From: Adiantum capillus-veneris
Lineage: Eukaryota; Streptophyta; Polypodiopsida; Polypodiales; Pteridaceae
Reading direction: 5' to 3'
Assembly: GCA_014529385.2 (NCBI GenBank)
Contig: CM043960.1
Coordinates: forward strand, 70,499,410 to 70,557,409
Length of the DNA: 58,000 nucleotides
In this document: piece after piece, positions 33,150 through 48,470 of the stretch
Layout: the number at the start of each line of letters is the position of its first letter
Numbering within the stretch: the stretch's first letter is position 1
Program-made: the position numbers and the translations under genes
Notes under the pieces: generated by a model
Databases searched by the model: none
Told to the model about the DNA's origin: nothing
What the model saw: the letters and a program-made list of their open reading frames with translations, nothing else

Positions 33150-34270
33150 TGCCCACCAAAATTACAGTATTTTTAGGAGAAAATAAAGGGGGGAAAATAG
33201 TAAACTAATCTAAAATGATTTGAGATAATTATCAGAGCAAAAATACATCTTTTGAAACCCATGATAATTATCTTAACCTCACATAAATAGTCTAACTAAT
33301 TATCTCAAAAGAATTACACTATTTTTAGGGAAAACTACAAAGGGGAAAAAAGCAAACTAATCCAAAATGCTTTAAGATAATTATTAGACGTAAATCACAT
33401 ACTAGAAAACTCATGATAATTATCTCAACTTCAAATAATTAATTAAACTAATTATCTCAGCAGAATTACACTGTTTTTAAGGGAAAATAGAAGGGAAAAA
33501 ATAAAAGGGGAAAAATAGAAAAATGATCCAAAATGCTTTGAGATAATTATTAGAGGAAAGAAACATCTTAGGAAACCTATGATAATTATCTTAACCTTGG
33601 ATAATTAGTTTAACTAATTATGTCAGTAGGAAAAAATTGTTTTTAAGGAAAACTTAATGGGGGAAAATAGTAAATCAAACTAAAAATATTTGAGATAATT
33701 ATCAGAGGTAAATCACATCTTGAAAAACCCGTGTTAATTATCTTAACTACAAATAATTAGTTTAGCTAATTATCTTAGTAGAAAAACACTATTTTGAGAA
33801 TAAACTAAAGGGGAAAATTAGTAAATCATGTGATATGATTACATGCTATTTATCAAAGTTAGATTATAGTATAAAGAGACCGTGATAATTATGTCAAGGT
33901 TAGAAAAGTAGTATAGATATTTATCTAAGTCAAATTATACTAATTCTAGCTGAAAACTAAAGAGGGAAATTAGTAATTCATGCTATATGATTACATGCTA
34001 TTTATCAGAGCTAGATTACATGATGAAAAGGCCGTGATAATTATGTCAAGGGTAGAAACTTAGTATAGATATTTAGCTTAGTCAAATTATACTAATTCTA
34101 GCTAGAAACTAAAGGGGGAAATTAATAAATCATGTTATATGATTACATGCTATTTACGAGAGTTAGATTACATGATAAAGAGCTCGTGATAATTATGTCA
34201 AGCTTAGGAAATTAGTCTAGATATTTATCTAAGTCAAATTATACTAATTTTAGCTTGAACCTGATAGCGG
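33150..34270. repeat. AT-rich satellite, about seven monomers of 147-166 bp
   Basis: GAGATAATTATCAGAG-like and TGATAATTATCTTAAC-like boxes alternate with GGGGAAAATAGTAAAY-like boxes. Monomer starts are near 33221, 33375, 33541, 33695, 33846, 34010 and 34150. The first four monomers differ from the last three, which carry ATTACATGCTATTTA and AATTATGTCAAG. Confidence 0.85.
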
Positions 34271-35184
34271 GAAAAAGAGCAGTGCAATCGGGTGGCCTCT
34301 GTACTCGTGCACACTCCACAAACCACGCCTCATGCAAACAAGCAAAGAACAAAACAAAGGGGACACCACCCTAAATTAAGAGGTTTAGGGACCTCACACA
34401 TAGTGCACATAGGCAAGTGAGACTTCTGGCATTATGATGGCGTCAAAACATATGGCAAAACACATAGAAACGAAGCTTAGGGACCTTATGTAGCATATAT
34501 ATACACAAGACATCAGCTTAACAATACAACGGCATCTGATCATACATAACAAGGATATAGAGAAGCAAGCCAAGGATGGCATAATCCCTTGTCAAAAACA
34601 ATCAACCCAGCAAGTAGGTATGATCCTACTAGCAACACATCGATACCTTAGAGAATGATGGCGAGGATGGTGGCCATGGAGCATGAGAGAAGAGTCCTTA
34701 TTTAGGTGTTAGGTCTAGTAATGTAGCATACTAGAGGGAGAGAGAGAGAGAGAGAGGGAGAGAGAGTAGAGCTCCATCCATAGCTCCTCGTTGTGAGCAA
34801 TGTCGTCATAGCTTCGTTGCTTGGTGAAGTGGGTGAAGTGTTGCTTTTGAGTGAGAGAAGGCCTCCTTATATAGGTTTCTGAGAGGGTTTAGGATTAGGG
34901 ATAAACATGCTTAAATCCGCTGATTGGGGTTACTTTTTGCTTAGGGTGGTCAACAGATTGAGGTCACCTGATATGTCACCATCAAGATATTCTCTAGAGT
35001 GATGTGAGAGGGGAAGGTAAATGCTGATTTTTCTGATTGTTACACATGGGCATGTCTCTTTTCAACTCAAAAGTCTTTATCCCTGTTGACTCACCTTTAC
35101 CATAAGATTTTCCCCTTTTCTCCTCCTGTAACTGCATTGTTGATGCCCAATCACTGTTTCTAGTAACAGTGAACTGTTACCTAC
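34271..35184. other. intergenic with a (GA)n tract at 34737-34767
   Basis: No gene recognised. An imperfect GA microsatellite is the only clear feature. Confidence 0.6.
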
Positions 35185-35335
35185 CAAATACTTATGGTGT
35201 AGTAAAAAATATTTACCATGGGTAAAAAAAGTTACTGTAGGTAAAAAGTGATTTGTATTTACCATGTAGGTGAAAAATATTTACTGTGGTAAAAAATATT
35301 TACTGTCGGTAAAAAGGTGAAAACGGAGTATGCTG
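35185..35335. repeat. short tandem GGTAAAAAATATTTAC repeats
   Basis: Five or six imperfect copies of GGTAAAAA(TATTTACYRTG) follow one another. The core GGTAAAAAATATTTACC is nearly palindromic. Confidence 0.75.
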
Positions 35336-37405
35336 TGCTGTGAGTCCACACGAACATCCTCGTGTAAATTTCACTAGAAATTCACACCTAGAATGGGCTA
35401 TTCTGTAAGATATAGGTTGTAGGCATGCATAAGAGCTCGTTCCCACGTATCTTCTGTCCATGGCACTTTTTACTCTTTGGTGCTTGTGAAGTAGATTTTT
35501 CTTCTCTTTCGAGATCCCTTGGACTAGAGTATCCTCATCTCCCCAACAACTGACTGTGCCTTTATTGCATCTTCAGAAGGGGTCCTAAAAACCATGCATC
35601 AGAACCTAAATATGGAAATTAGATAATTGAGTTGTAAGATTAAAAGAGAATTACGAGAGGTCACAAACGTCCTTATCTCCTTGTGATAATTATACCATAG
35701 TTAATTAGTGAGTTTAGAAAATTATAATCGATCAATAGTCCTATTTTTAGCAAAAGATTGATTTAAAAAAAAAGACTTTGCGGTCAAAAGTTTTTTGAAA
35801 AATTATAGTAAGTGTAAACCTATGATATAAAGTTGAGGAAATAAAATCTTTGAGAGAAAATAAATAGAATAAATATTAAGCTCAAAATAAGCAGATTCCA
35901 AGTTTAAAATTCGATGGAAAAATTAGGAAAAAGATATACAAAATTATAAGAAAGTTAAGATAGCTTAGAAAACCCTTAGGGGAGCTGTGGAAATAGTTAT
36001 CATGCCTATATAGGAAAATAATAGATTACTAGGTCAAGAATTTACCAAATAAGATTATAAATTTAACTTAGATTTTGGTAAAATTGGATACAAAGGTTAA
36101 GTTTAGCTTTCGGATAATTTACCTAATGATTAGACGTCCTTTTTATAAGGATAAGAAGTTATGGCACCTAAAAGGACCCAAGCCAATCCTACATCTGATG
36201 ATGAGGGCAGAGCTCTATAAAGAACTAGAGCGTCGCACGACTATGAAGCTCGGCCTAGTAGTAGGCCTATGGGGGAGAGTTTTCAGGTGCCAGAGCAGCA
36301 GCAGATGGCCGATCAGTCCCAAGTGGATTTCTCATTATTCAATTAAGTTCTTTAAATAGTTTAAGTTCTTTTATAAGTTAGCATTGCATACGTAAGGAGT
36401 GAGTAAGAATCAGAAAAGGAATAATTGACCAAAAATGGAAGGTAACTTCCAACGTTCATTTGTTTATAATGTAGGAATGGGTTAAAACTGGTTGAATTAG
36501 GAGAGATATGATTGATCATCCTTAAGACAGCTTGTCTCAAGACACCTCCGACTCCTTGGTATAAATTGATGATAATGATGGCTTTCTAGCCACGGATAAG
36601 TCGGTTACCCCCATGAACGATGAGTTTATGCTCTGTGTCATGTCTTGATGTTTCTACATAAGTTAGGATACCTTTTTTATCCTAGGGGAGCTGCCCGACT
36701 GTATGGGCAACTGGTTTGGTGTATGGGCACCCGGAACCTTGGTTGGGGGTTTATACACTCCGGATTGTGAACAAGGAATGGGTGCCGTTTTTTTACCCTT
36801 AGGTGGTCTTGAGACAAGAAGAGTACTCGTCATGGTTATTATGGACAATGTTTTGATCGACAATACCCTGTCTTAAGTTTAAAGATGTCTGTTTGCTAAA
36901 GGAATGCTTTACAATGTTGTCTTTAATACTTGATTGAAGGAATTATTGTGACGAAAAGTTAAAAGAAACTATTATTTTAAGTGTTAGAACAATGTGATAG
37001 TAATTAGTAAACAAAAGGATCACGTGTGAGTGCAAGGTGGTAAGTGGGGATTGACTAAGGTTGTCAATCAAGGACGGGTGGACCTGAGTAGTCAGGTAAC
37101 TATCCATCCCTACACACTAAAACGTTTAGAAAACTTCTTCACCTGGAAGAGGAGTCCACCAGCGGCTGTGCCCTCACATCTGTTAGGGGAAAAAAAGCGT
37201 TGGTTGAGGATACCTTAGCCCAATTTGTGGAAGTTATAGGGCCGAAATAGTATTTTTTTGGACTTTTAATACGTTGTCCCATTTCCGCTGCGAGATGGGA
37301 CTATCTTCTTCTAAGGCTATAGACCCAAGCCATTGTCAATGGTAAAGGTCTATTCCTTGGATTTTTCTTGTTTAGAAACTCTGATTTATTAGACCTAGAG
37401 ACCTG
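35336..37405. other. unassigned DNA with a possible gag N-terminal relic
   Basis: ATG at 36161 opens MAPKRTQANPTSDDEGRA, then a TAA, then a Gln/Pro-rich stretch up to 36344. This looks like the first part of a gypsy gag, but no further domain follows. The rest has no recognisable coding or terminal repeats. Confidence 0.35.
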
Positions 37406-39456
<2,051 letters not shown>

Positions 39457-39719
39457 TTGGGCTGACTGCTAGCCTCTAATTGCAGACCTGCTTGCAGCTC
39501 GCAATCACCTTCCTCCCTCTCTCTAACATGTGGCCCATGCGTCGTGCTTCCCTCCATGCATCATGACTACATCACTACGTCAACGTAACGACTGAGCTTA
39601 AATATTTGAGATTTTAAAAATATTACGATTCATTTTTTTTGAAGTCCAAAAGTCATGTTTTTTCAAGTGTGTGGCCCACCATCATAACTATACAAAGTGT
39701 ATCATGTGTTATGCTTACA

Positions 39720-40200
39720 AGATGTGCTTGTTGGCATATGTTAACTAGCACAAAAAGCGTGACATGTTAACATGCTTTCACCCCTAAACTATAGTAACAG
39801 ATAGTGAGTGCTAAGTTGAAGCTTTTCTTCTCTTTTCATCAATGTCTGCTACTCACAATATGTGAGTAAAGATATACTCACTACGTGTTATTTGTAAATA
39901 TGATAGGTAGCTTTTTTCTAGATGTGATGATTAATGGTTTGACTATTGAGTTGTGCTAGAGATTTTCTCACACTTCAATAGTGACCAAATTGATTATTCA
40001 ATATTTCAATCATTTAAATAGTAGTAACCACTCTTGTGTTAGAGCTATTAGCTAACACAGTTGAGATACTTGTGCATAACATACACTTTTAGTAGTCTAA
40101 TAGACTACTTTCATGTGATGTAAACTTCTAGTGTTCTGTGTTTACTAATGTCCTCTCTTATGTTAGAGTTGTTAACTCACACAGTTAGACTACTTTTACA
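39720..40200. repeat. hairpin-rich tract and candidate right inverted repeat
   Basis: The inner part (39731-39785) has TGTGCTTGTTGGCATAT, GTTAACTAGCAC and GTGACATGTTAACATGCTT, the inverted partner of 13137-13215. Outward are hairpins: GTGCTAGAGA with TCTCACAC (39953-39972), GTGTTAG with CTAACAC (40036-40057) and AGTAGTCTA with its inverse (40091-40109), similar in design to 12525-12920. Confidence 0.5.
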
Positions 40201-41840
40201 TAACGTAAACTTTTAATGATCTGTTTTTTAAAATTTTATCTTCCACTGCATACAATTAAATTGATTATACATTTATTGAATTATTGATAATAATATCTTA
40301 TTGAAAGATCATAATTGTTAAAAATTGTATATATTTCATTTGGTGCAACAAATCTCACTTTAAATCTGTCTAAATATTCAATGTTGATTTTAGAAAACAT
40401 GTCTACATATTTCATCATGTTTGAATTATTCTCTTTCTGTTAATATATCACTGTTTGTTTTAATAGCCATGTCAGAGACGAACCTATCATGAGCACATCA
40501 AAAAATTGTCATTGAAGCTATTGTTCGCTATCTACATGGTGTTGAAGAGAAGTAGTTACGTTGATGTTTTGAAAATGTAGAGCTTTCCATTTTCAATGAG
40601 TTTGTCAATACATTGACAAAAAATTTCTTTGAACGCTTACAACAATCATTCCCCACAATATCATTTGATATTGCAATTTTTAGTGGCAGTCAAATGCAGG
40701 GACTTGTCAAGCAAGCCTTGGATCAAATCTTGGTTTTCTTTTGATGCTCTGCAAACCCTGAAGTCCACTCTCTCCCTCTAGTATGCGAAAGAATGCAATT
40801 GGTTATCAATTGCATGCAAAAATAAAATGAAAAATCAAGCTAGAATTCCCTAGCAAAAGACCGAGAGTGGTTGATCCTAGCGAGCCAGCCACTAAGACAG
40901 AAGTTGCAACTCTCGCTTCTGTCTCAGCCTGCCGTCATGGGAACACTAGTCCAAGGTGATGATCCACTAGTGTTGCACCTCCTACTGGACTGACATGTTT
41001 TCCACTTGCAAGCATCCCAACTCGGAGAAGGTAGATGGGCATATGTCAAGCAGGTTCTTGTACTACATCTTGCCTTCTCAGACCTTATGTATGCTACTAA
41101 AGTATTCAAGATCTAGCCACATGGGCCAATTGCTGCACAACAAGTCATGGAAGAAGCCACAATTTTAAATATCTAACACTGAGGCATAATCATTCCACTT
41201 GGAATTGTGTGACACTCCCCACATCCAATGCTTATCTTCAAAATTTGGAACGATGACCATGTGCAGTAGTGGATACAAGCATGTCACTTGGATGGAAGCA
41301 ATATTTCCATCAAAGAGTTTTTGTAGACAACTGGCAGTATAAAGTGCTTCCAAGACAATATCTTACACATTTTCAATGCACAATGAACTTCACCCTTGCA
41401 ACATTATACTGCATTTTGCTGATAAGGGTGTTTATTATGGCATTATTGATTAGGGCACTTATAGGTTGTTAACTACAAAGACATTTCCAAAGCTACAAAT
41501 CTATCTTTGGAGTATAAAGACAATCACCTTTGAGACTACCCTTGGGATGCCCTCGAGTGCATCTCCACCAGCCCTCCTCCCTATTCTAAAGCCGTGGATG
41601 TGTATGCTCTATGCTGGGTTCTAGAACCCATACTTAGTTACATGCCAGAGCCAACTTATCCAGATCAAAGAGCCTTTGTTAAAAAAATACATATAACTCT
41701 AGATTTAGGCAAAGATAGAAATCTCCAAAATCAACCTTCAGCTTTTGATTTGTCCCTTTGTATAGCCCACACAATTGGCATAAAATTTTTATCTTCTTCT
41801 AGTCTACGACCAAAAGATGAATGAATACAAACATCCCTGA
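40201..41840. other. intergenic, no feature recognised
   Basis: AT-rich, with short frames on both strands (for example 41594-41824 plus) that match nothing I know. Confidence 0.55.
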
Positions 41841-41866
41841 GTGATAGGCTCGTTTTGAGCTATCAC
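41841..41866. repeat. isolated strong hairpin
   Basis: GTGATA-GGCTC, loop GTTTT, GAGC-TATCAC: a stem of ten pairs with one bulged base, about 100 bp before the second gypsy gag region. Confidence 0.7.
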
Positions 41867-41966
41867 ATGCTCTAATCCAAAAACTGATCGTAGAAAGACA
41901 TTAAAAAACATCAAAAAACGGGGTGCAAAACGCCCAAAAAATCAAGCGGTTAACCTTCGAGGTTAT

Positions 41967-44900
41967 TTGCCGATGCTTTTTGGGTGCCAAAGGCACATGC
42001 ATCTGCGCCCTGGTTGTGTGCTAGAGTCCGAGAAACTAGCAAGCACTTCGACTTATGCGGGTTCTCAATACCCACCTACCTTACGTTACGGGCCCTCAGC
42101 GGGGACTCAAGGTAGTACAACCCAAGACCCAAACATAGCGGCTAGTGACTCTTCGTCTGACTACGATATTATGGAAGGGCATCCTACACCAAACCCTGAG
42201 CAAGTAAACAAAAATGTACATGTCTGGACCCCATAGCCTCGATCTAGTTTGTTTAGCCGCTTTATAGAAACCTTTAGTAGAGCTACTCGCTCTGAACCTG
42301 CGGCTAATGAAGTTAACGAAGGTGAGCGAGAGGTAGATTCGCCTTTGGTATCTCCGGGGGAGCCTATAATCCCGAAGAGTGTCCACGTCAATATCTTGCT
42401 CCTTGCTTTCATGGAATACCCTGCAAAGCAATGACTCCCCGAAGTTCTAGTACCCGATGGTAGGAGTCTTGCGGAGGTGCAAGAAGTTGAGCTCTATATG
42501 CAAGCGGCTAGGGAGAGGGAAATGGAGAGTTTCCTAGAGAAACTCCGAGCCATGAAGGGAAAGACCTCTGGGACAATATGCATGGCAATCAATCAATTGA
42601 GTGCTCGTGAGTTAGTAGGCAATGTGGGTCAAACTATGGGGAACAACAATGCTTCCACCTCAAGGGAAACCTCTAGTATGCCGGGCCTAGAAGGGTTATT
42701 TCTCAATAAAAATTGGGAATATGACCTACAAATTGAAACCTTGAGTGACCTGTACATGGGTTACACATACCATATAGGTTGTTTAGAAGTTGTTCAATCT
42801 ACTTCTAGCGCCCTAAGTCTAGAGGAGCGGCAACAAATGGTCTGTAACGTCATCCATAGCATCATCCAATCGGAGAGGCAAAATCAGGGGATTAATATTC
42901 CTTCAACTGGTCTTATGAGATTCTTAGATACGAGAAAGGCCAGACAACTGACACTATCACAGATGGAAAATCCTTCAGTGAGTCCAATGGACCCTTCATA
43001 TATTGTGTCACCTAGAGTTTTGGTACAGTCTGAACCCACAAGTAGTAGTTTTACTTTTCCAAATCTAGCTCATCTATCTCTCGGAGACACTACGGCTATG
43101 ATACCTACTCCGGTGATGAGTACAAAAATTAAACCTTGGACCTCGTTTGCTAGAACTACATTGCTACCTAGTAGCAGAGTGCCCCCAATAATACCTACAG
43201 GTGTGCATCAAGACTATGTACCTGTCGCACCTCATGCCCACGTAGCTCCCACACCCCCAGTTATGCCAAGGGCTTACACTCCCACAATGGCATTATACAA
43301 GATCTTAATTAAGTGGGGCCATACCATTTAGCAATAACATGTCGTATTCGGCATCGGCTATGCCTAGGGCCACCGCTATGAACTTTGGACCACTGCGTGG
43401 TACACCACCATACAAGGTATGGGACCTGAGGGCCGTGCGTATGCCAAGGCCAAGGCCAACTCCCATCCCACATGTAGTACCAGGAGCGCCTGCAACTGCG
43501 GCCACTATACCTAATTATTTAGGAGATTTGGCAGCATTTGCTCAAAGCATCAGTCAATCTATTGCTGAGAATATGCGAAACACGCCTGATAGAGAGACTA
43601 TATAGAAGTAAGGCAGTACAAATAGCCAAGCTCACACAAAAATTTAGTGGAGACGGGGATGTGAGAAAGCATATTGAAGTGTTTGAACAAATATGTGATT
43701 CTCTAGGAGAATACAATGACCTGAATAAGAGTAATTCTTTAAGCCTAACCTTAAGTGGGAAGGCTGTGGATTGGTATAAAACCCTAAGGGTGGAAGAAAA
43801 AACAATTTACTCTACTCTTAGGAGACTGTTCTTGAAAGAATACATACAAGAGGGAGTGCTTTGGGGTGTAGCTTCTCAACTCAAGAAAGTCCAACAAGAG
43901 GAAGGAGAGTCGGTGAGAGACTTTATTAGTCGCTTGAAGCATTTGAATTCTCGTTGTAATCCAAATGAGCACTTCAATAATAATCAATTGCTTGATAGAT
44001 TCATTAGGGGATTATGACATGAGGATATCTACAATGGCTTAGTCATTAGAGGTATCACCACTTGGAAAGCAGTCACCACCAATGCGATCCAATTGGAGGA
44101 TAATTTAATGATTCAAGGAGAAAGAGTGTCTGTTGAGCCTAAATCCACTAGCTCGCAAGCATCAGGGCATCAGCCAATGACCCTAAAGCCTATTGCTAAG
44201 GAGCCAAAGATATTTGAGATGACTTTAGCAGATCTCATCCAAGCCATTCAAGAGAGTCTTAGAGATAATCCTGCTCCACAAAACAATCATATGTATCCAA
44301 GAAGGGAGCAACAATGGTGTTCAATATGCTATGGTCCGTAGAGTACCAGTGAATGACCTACTTTTAAAGTAAAATTCAATGGGAATTGCAATGCCGGTGG
44401 GAGGTATGGTGATCAAGCTAAGGATTCCATAGTATTTAAGCGTGCGATGTCCAATAGACCAACCTTATCATGGACAGACACACCTCGAGTACCTGCATTG
44501 ATGCTGGCCCCACCTCTTGAACAAACATCACAACACATGGTCCCTAGGTCCCAAATTGTTGTTCAAACAACACCCTTACCACCTCCAGTGCTAGGACCGC
44601 AACCACCACATCCGAGAATCACTTCTGTGAATCAAGTGGGTTGTGAGTCATCTATTGATTGTTTGGAAGGTTGTGAGGAAGATATAGACCCTAATGTTGC
44701 CTATGGGATTGTTGCACTTGAATAAAGGCCACAATACTACATGGAGGACTATTGGGGACAAGTCAAACATGTCTATCAAGTAGTTGCTCTTGCTGCAAGA
44801 GGCCAAAATATCAATTACACTGCCAAGAGACCACCTCTTCAATGCTATGAGTGTGTAGGTCCACATCGTGTGGCCGAGTGTCCTATTAGGCTACAAAAGA

Positions 44901-45100
44901 ACGCCACAATAATGCAAACCAATCAAGCGAGCACGTCTACAATGCCGATGCTCATGTGTAATCGATGTGGCATAGATCATTTGATTGCCCAATGTCCAAA
45001 TAATCCAAATGCACCGAAGATCACACCATTAAACTTGATTAAGGTTACCAAGGAGCCATCACAAAGTACACTTGTGGTACCAATAAACGTACTGACATGA
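41967..45100 (+). pseudogene. gypsy 2 gag with two zinc knuckles (broken)
   Basis: A long, Ser/Pro-rich N-terminal region is spread over several frames (the largest open part is 42477-43331). The capsid-like gag domain at 43620-44020 reads KFSGDGDVRKHIEVFEQICD, then LSLTLSGKAVDWYKTL and GESVRDFISRLKHLN. A TGA at 44016-44018 and further stops follow. Two fingers near 44841-44879 (CYECVGPHRVAEC) and 44960-44998 (CNRCGIDHLIAQC) both have the spacing CX2CX3HX4C, one residue shorter than the common knuckle. The gag start cannot be fixed. Confidence 0.82.
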
Positions 45101-46440
45101 TCAATGCTCCAAAAAAAAAAAATCTTGAGGAAAGAGACACGGCATCAATTGCCCAATCTCAAAAAAAGAAGAAAACACGAAGGAAGAGATCGCAAAAAGC
45201 AGCGACGTCAGACCCTATCTCAAAGACCAATATAGGGACGACGACCCCATATATATATGAACGACGCTGAAGAGGATTATGATCCAGGTGAAACCATGGA
45301 GACCAAAACGACCACTAAGTGAGAAACCAACAAGGAAGATCATTCATGAGCCACAATGGCCAGGATCCAAGAAGAAGATAGGATCGATCCAAACCCTTCA
45401 GAGGAGATCGAGCGAGTCAAGCCTATTAAGGAGTTTGGTAGAAGATACCCAAAGGGATCTAGAATCAGCACCTAGGTAGATCCATATTATAGACACATTG
45501 TTCCCTACGCAACAACAACCTCAAAAGTCCATAGACCCCTAGCCATACCTAGTGTCATCCAAGAAGAAAGTGACTTAAAGTCATGGGAAAGTGGCCGTAC
45601 TCACTTCTTGTTGGAAAAAACATTTACAGAGAGACTAATTGACCCTATCAAAGAAAGGGTGATCCCATCTTCCCAACGCCAAGGGACTGAATCCCAAAAA
45701 GTGCCGTTAAATATTGCCAAATTGATGGATTTCATGGCTTCAGAAGTTAGAACCACCATCATGTCCAAACTATATGGAGACCCTGAGCTATTCTTAGCTC
45801 TTCGAGCTTTCCTCAATGGAGAACTGAAGGTCAGGCTACCACAATTTGCACAGATGGATGGAGCTAGGGAGATGTCAATAGAGGAGGAACACTTAGATCC
45901 ACAACCCAACCTAGATGAGAACCCTGTTGTAGAAATACATGTTAATAAGTTGGGACAATACTTTGAGGGTGATGAATCCAATCCAACCATACCAATCACT
46001 ACCAAGGGATTAACTGTGAAAGGGGATCCTTGATGGTGGCGCTGGGGTTAGCATTGTGACTAAAAATTGATGGGAAACTATGGGAAGACCTTACCTTGGG
46101 ACCAAAACCATAGTAGTACAGATGGCCAATGGGTCTATTGTTAAACCTATTGGGATACTAGAAGATCTCAAGATCAAGGCCTTTGGACATAAAATAAGAA
46201 ATACCTTCATTGTTATGGATTTCTCCAAGCACACTATGGCATCTGAGATGATCTTAGGATGTCCTTTCATGAGGGAAGCAAAAATGGTGCATGATTGGTC
46301 TAAAAACCATGTCTACTTGCAGTTCCAAGATTCTGTCATTCTCAGTATTGTTACACATATAAAGTGGGCACTGATGTTAGGGAAGATTCTCCTTATATGG
46401 ATGTACTACCTGGGATGACTGAGTTGGACAATGTGGATTG
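45101..46440 (+). pseudogene. gypsy 2 linker and aspartic protease (broken)
   Basis: A charged linker (45608-46033) leads to LTVKG, then a frameshift near 46030. The active-site loop reads Asp-Gly-Gly-Ala-Gly (DGGAGVSIV), an Asp-Gly-Gly form seen in some plant gypsy proteases in place of Asp-Ser-Gly. A TGA at 46069-46071 is followed by VQMANGSIVKPIGILEDLKI and the second landmark EMILGCPFM. Confidence 0.8.
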
Positions 46441-47111
46441 GGTCCACTTAGCAGCAACCATAGACACCTGGGGAAACAAGGGGACGACCTAGGTAACACC
46501 TGAGGGGATGAAATGCCACCACTCGTACCCTTAAATATGCTAGAAGCAATTCATATAGCTTTTGATGACCTACAAGATGAAGGTTTGACTGGCATTGGAA
46601 CCACTAGCGTCTCACAATACTATAGCCCACACCGATTTGGGAGTCAAAATCATCAATTGACATTGACTCTGAGGATGAAGAATCTGAGTTAACTCTTAGT
46701 GCAAATGTGGGGACAAACCATTCAAGTCCCAGTGGTACCCTAGATGACAATCTATCCAAGGGATCAGAAGACACAAGTAGCGATTCATCTAGTGACTCTT
46801 CACTAGAGATCGGTCGTAATAAAAAATTAGACAAGAAGAGTAAGAGATATAAGAGGCAACGATATCAACCAAATGTGCATGCTAAAATAAATGAAAAGAA
46901 ACCTACCACAAAATGGCTTAATTATATAGGGGCATGTGATACTCATCGGAAGTTGGTAGATAACTGGGGTGAATACCTTCCAAGCGTCATGTGGTGTAGT
47001 CCACAATGCCTTGACATCGCACAACTTGAGGCTACAGAGAAGCCAAAGTTGAGCCATACCATAAGGAGACGACAAAATCGAGAGTTAGCTCAACAACAAA
47101 AGGAATCATAA
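46441..47111 (+). pseudogene. gypsy 2 acidic-basic linker
   Basis: From 46707 an acidic Ser/Asp-rich run (DTSSDSSSDSSLEIG) is followed by a Lys/Arg-rich run (KKLDKKSKRYKRQR), ending at a stop at 47109-47111. It resembles the disordered spacer between protease and RT in large gypsy polyproteins. No enzyme motif is seen. Confidence 0.55.
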
Positions 47112-48470
47112 GTGAAGTCACAGTCCAAAAAACAACAGGACCCCACAGACTTACACCCTGCATGAGAGATACCCCTCCCCAGGGGTCTATGCATAGAATA
47201 TACAATTTACACCTTTATACAATTTTCATTATACATCAGAGTTGCGGAAGCGTTTGTATAGGGGAGGAGTTCTTAGTACCCGACCAAGCATGGAGTTTAG
47301 GCAATGAGTTGGACTGCATCCACAGGTACCTAGCGACTAGTGCTACCCCTGAATGGGTGTGATGAATGAAAGCATATTCAAGAAAAAATATAACATTGTG
47401 GAGGGTGAATATATGTGTACACCATGTAGCGGGAAGAGAGAGAGAGAGAATATAGTGGAGGGTGAAATAGAGTGCACAGAGACATAAGAAATTGCCAACA
47501 GAGAATCTCTAAATGCCCATCTAAATGGAACAGGAAACCATGTATTAATGCAATGACAAATTTGGGTATACCATAACATAAAAAAATTTATGACAAAATA
47601 ACTAGCAGAGCACCCGACCCTGTGTAGGGATCGATCGATCCACCCATCCACTTCCGCTCTACTACGGACAAAAGGAATTTTACTTCGCCGGGAGCGAGCC
47701 AAAACACCTCCATCCTACCTAAGCCAGACATAGGTGAGGATGCTAAATGAAAAGCAACAATGGATTGGGAGTTGAGAGTACTCCACTCAGTCAATGTAAC
47801 TTAACTCACTCCCAAGCAAATCAATGCTCAGTGGCATCAGCAATCACTGCCATACCCTTTGATCAAAGTAGAGCTACTATAGATAAAAGAAAGACTATAC
47901 AAGGATATGCACGCAGAAGGCTCAGAGGATATCCATTTCAAGTGGAGAAAGAGCTGGTTGAACAAGAATTCAAGATATCTAGTTCTGTTCACAAGAGCAC
48001 CTACAGCACTACAGGAAGACCCAACATTCAGTCCTCTCATGTGCCATGTTGTACAAGATTTATAGAATGCTACTCACATGCATTCAAGATTTTCACAAGC
48101 CGGAGCACCATGGATGTCTTTCCTTGAAGGCAATAAGGGTCTTTGTTATGACTTAAGTGGCCAGCCTTCTGAAGAAGTCCTTTACGACTTCTACACCCGA
48201 TGCATGTTTTTTCCCTCTAGCAATATGTTGGCATTTTAGGAAGCATTCTATACAGGTTTTTTCACTTGGAGAATGAAGATATTCGGGCTAGTGATAAGCA
48301 ACCTTACATCCAGATTTGTTGGCTATTCAGCCATTGAGCTTAAAAATAGAGTCACCATGCAATTCTTGCAAGTTCAGATACGAGAAAGCATTCCACGCGC
48401 TTAAAGACCGCCTCCCCAGCCATCAATCCAATGACTACTTCAATCCATGAAGTTGTGTCAAGGGACGACA
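47112..48470. other. unexplained segment between protease linker and RT
   Basis: About 1.36 kb that does not read as gypsy polyprotein. It contains a GA tract near 47435-47448 and the palindrome GGATCGATCGATCC near 47628-47641. The first part of RT is missing, so this may be foreign sequence or a badly decayed linker. Confidence 0.45.
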
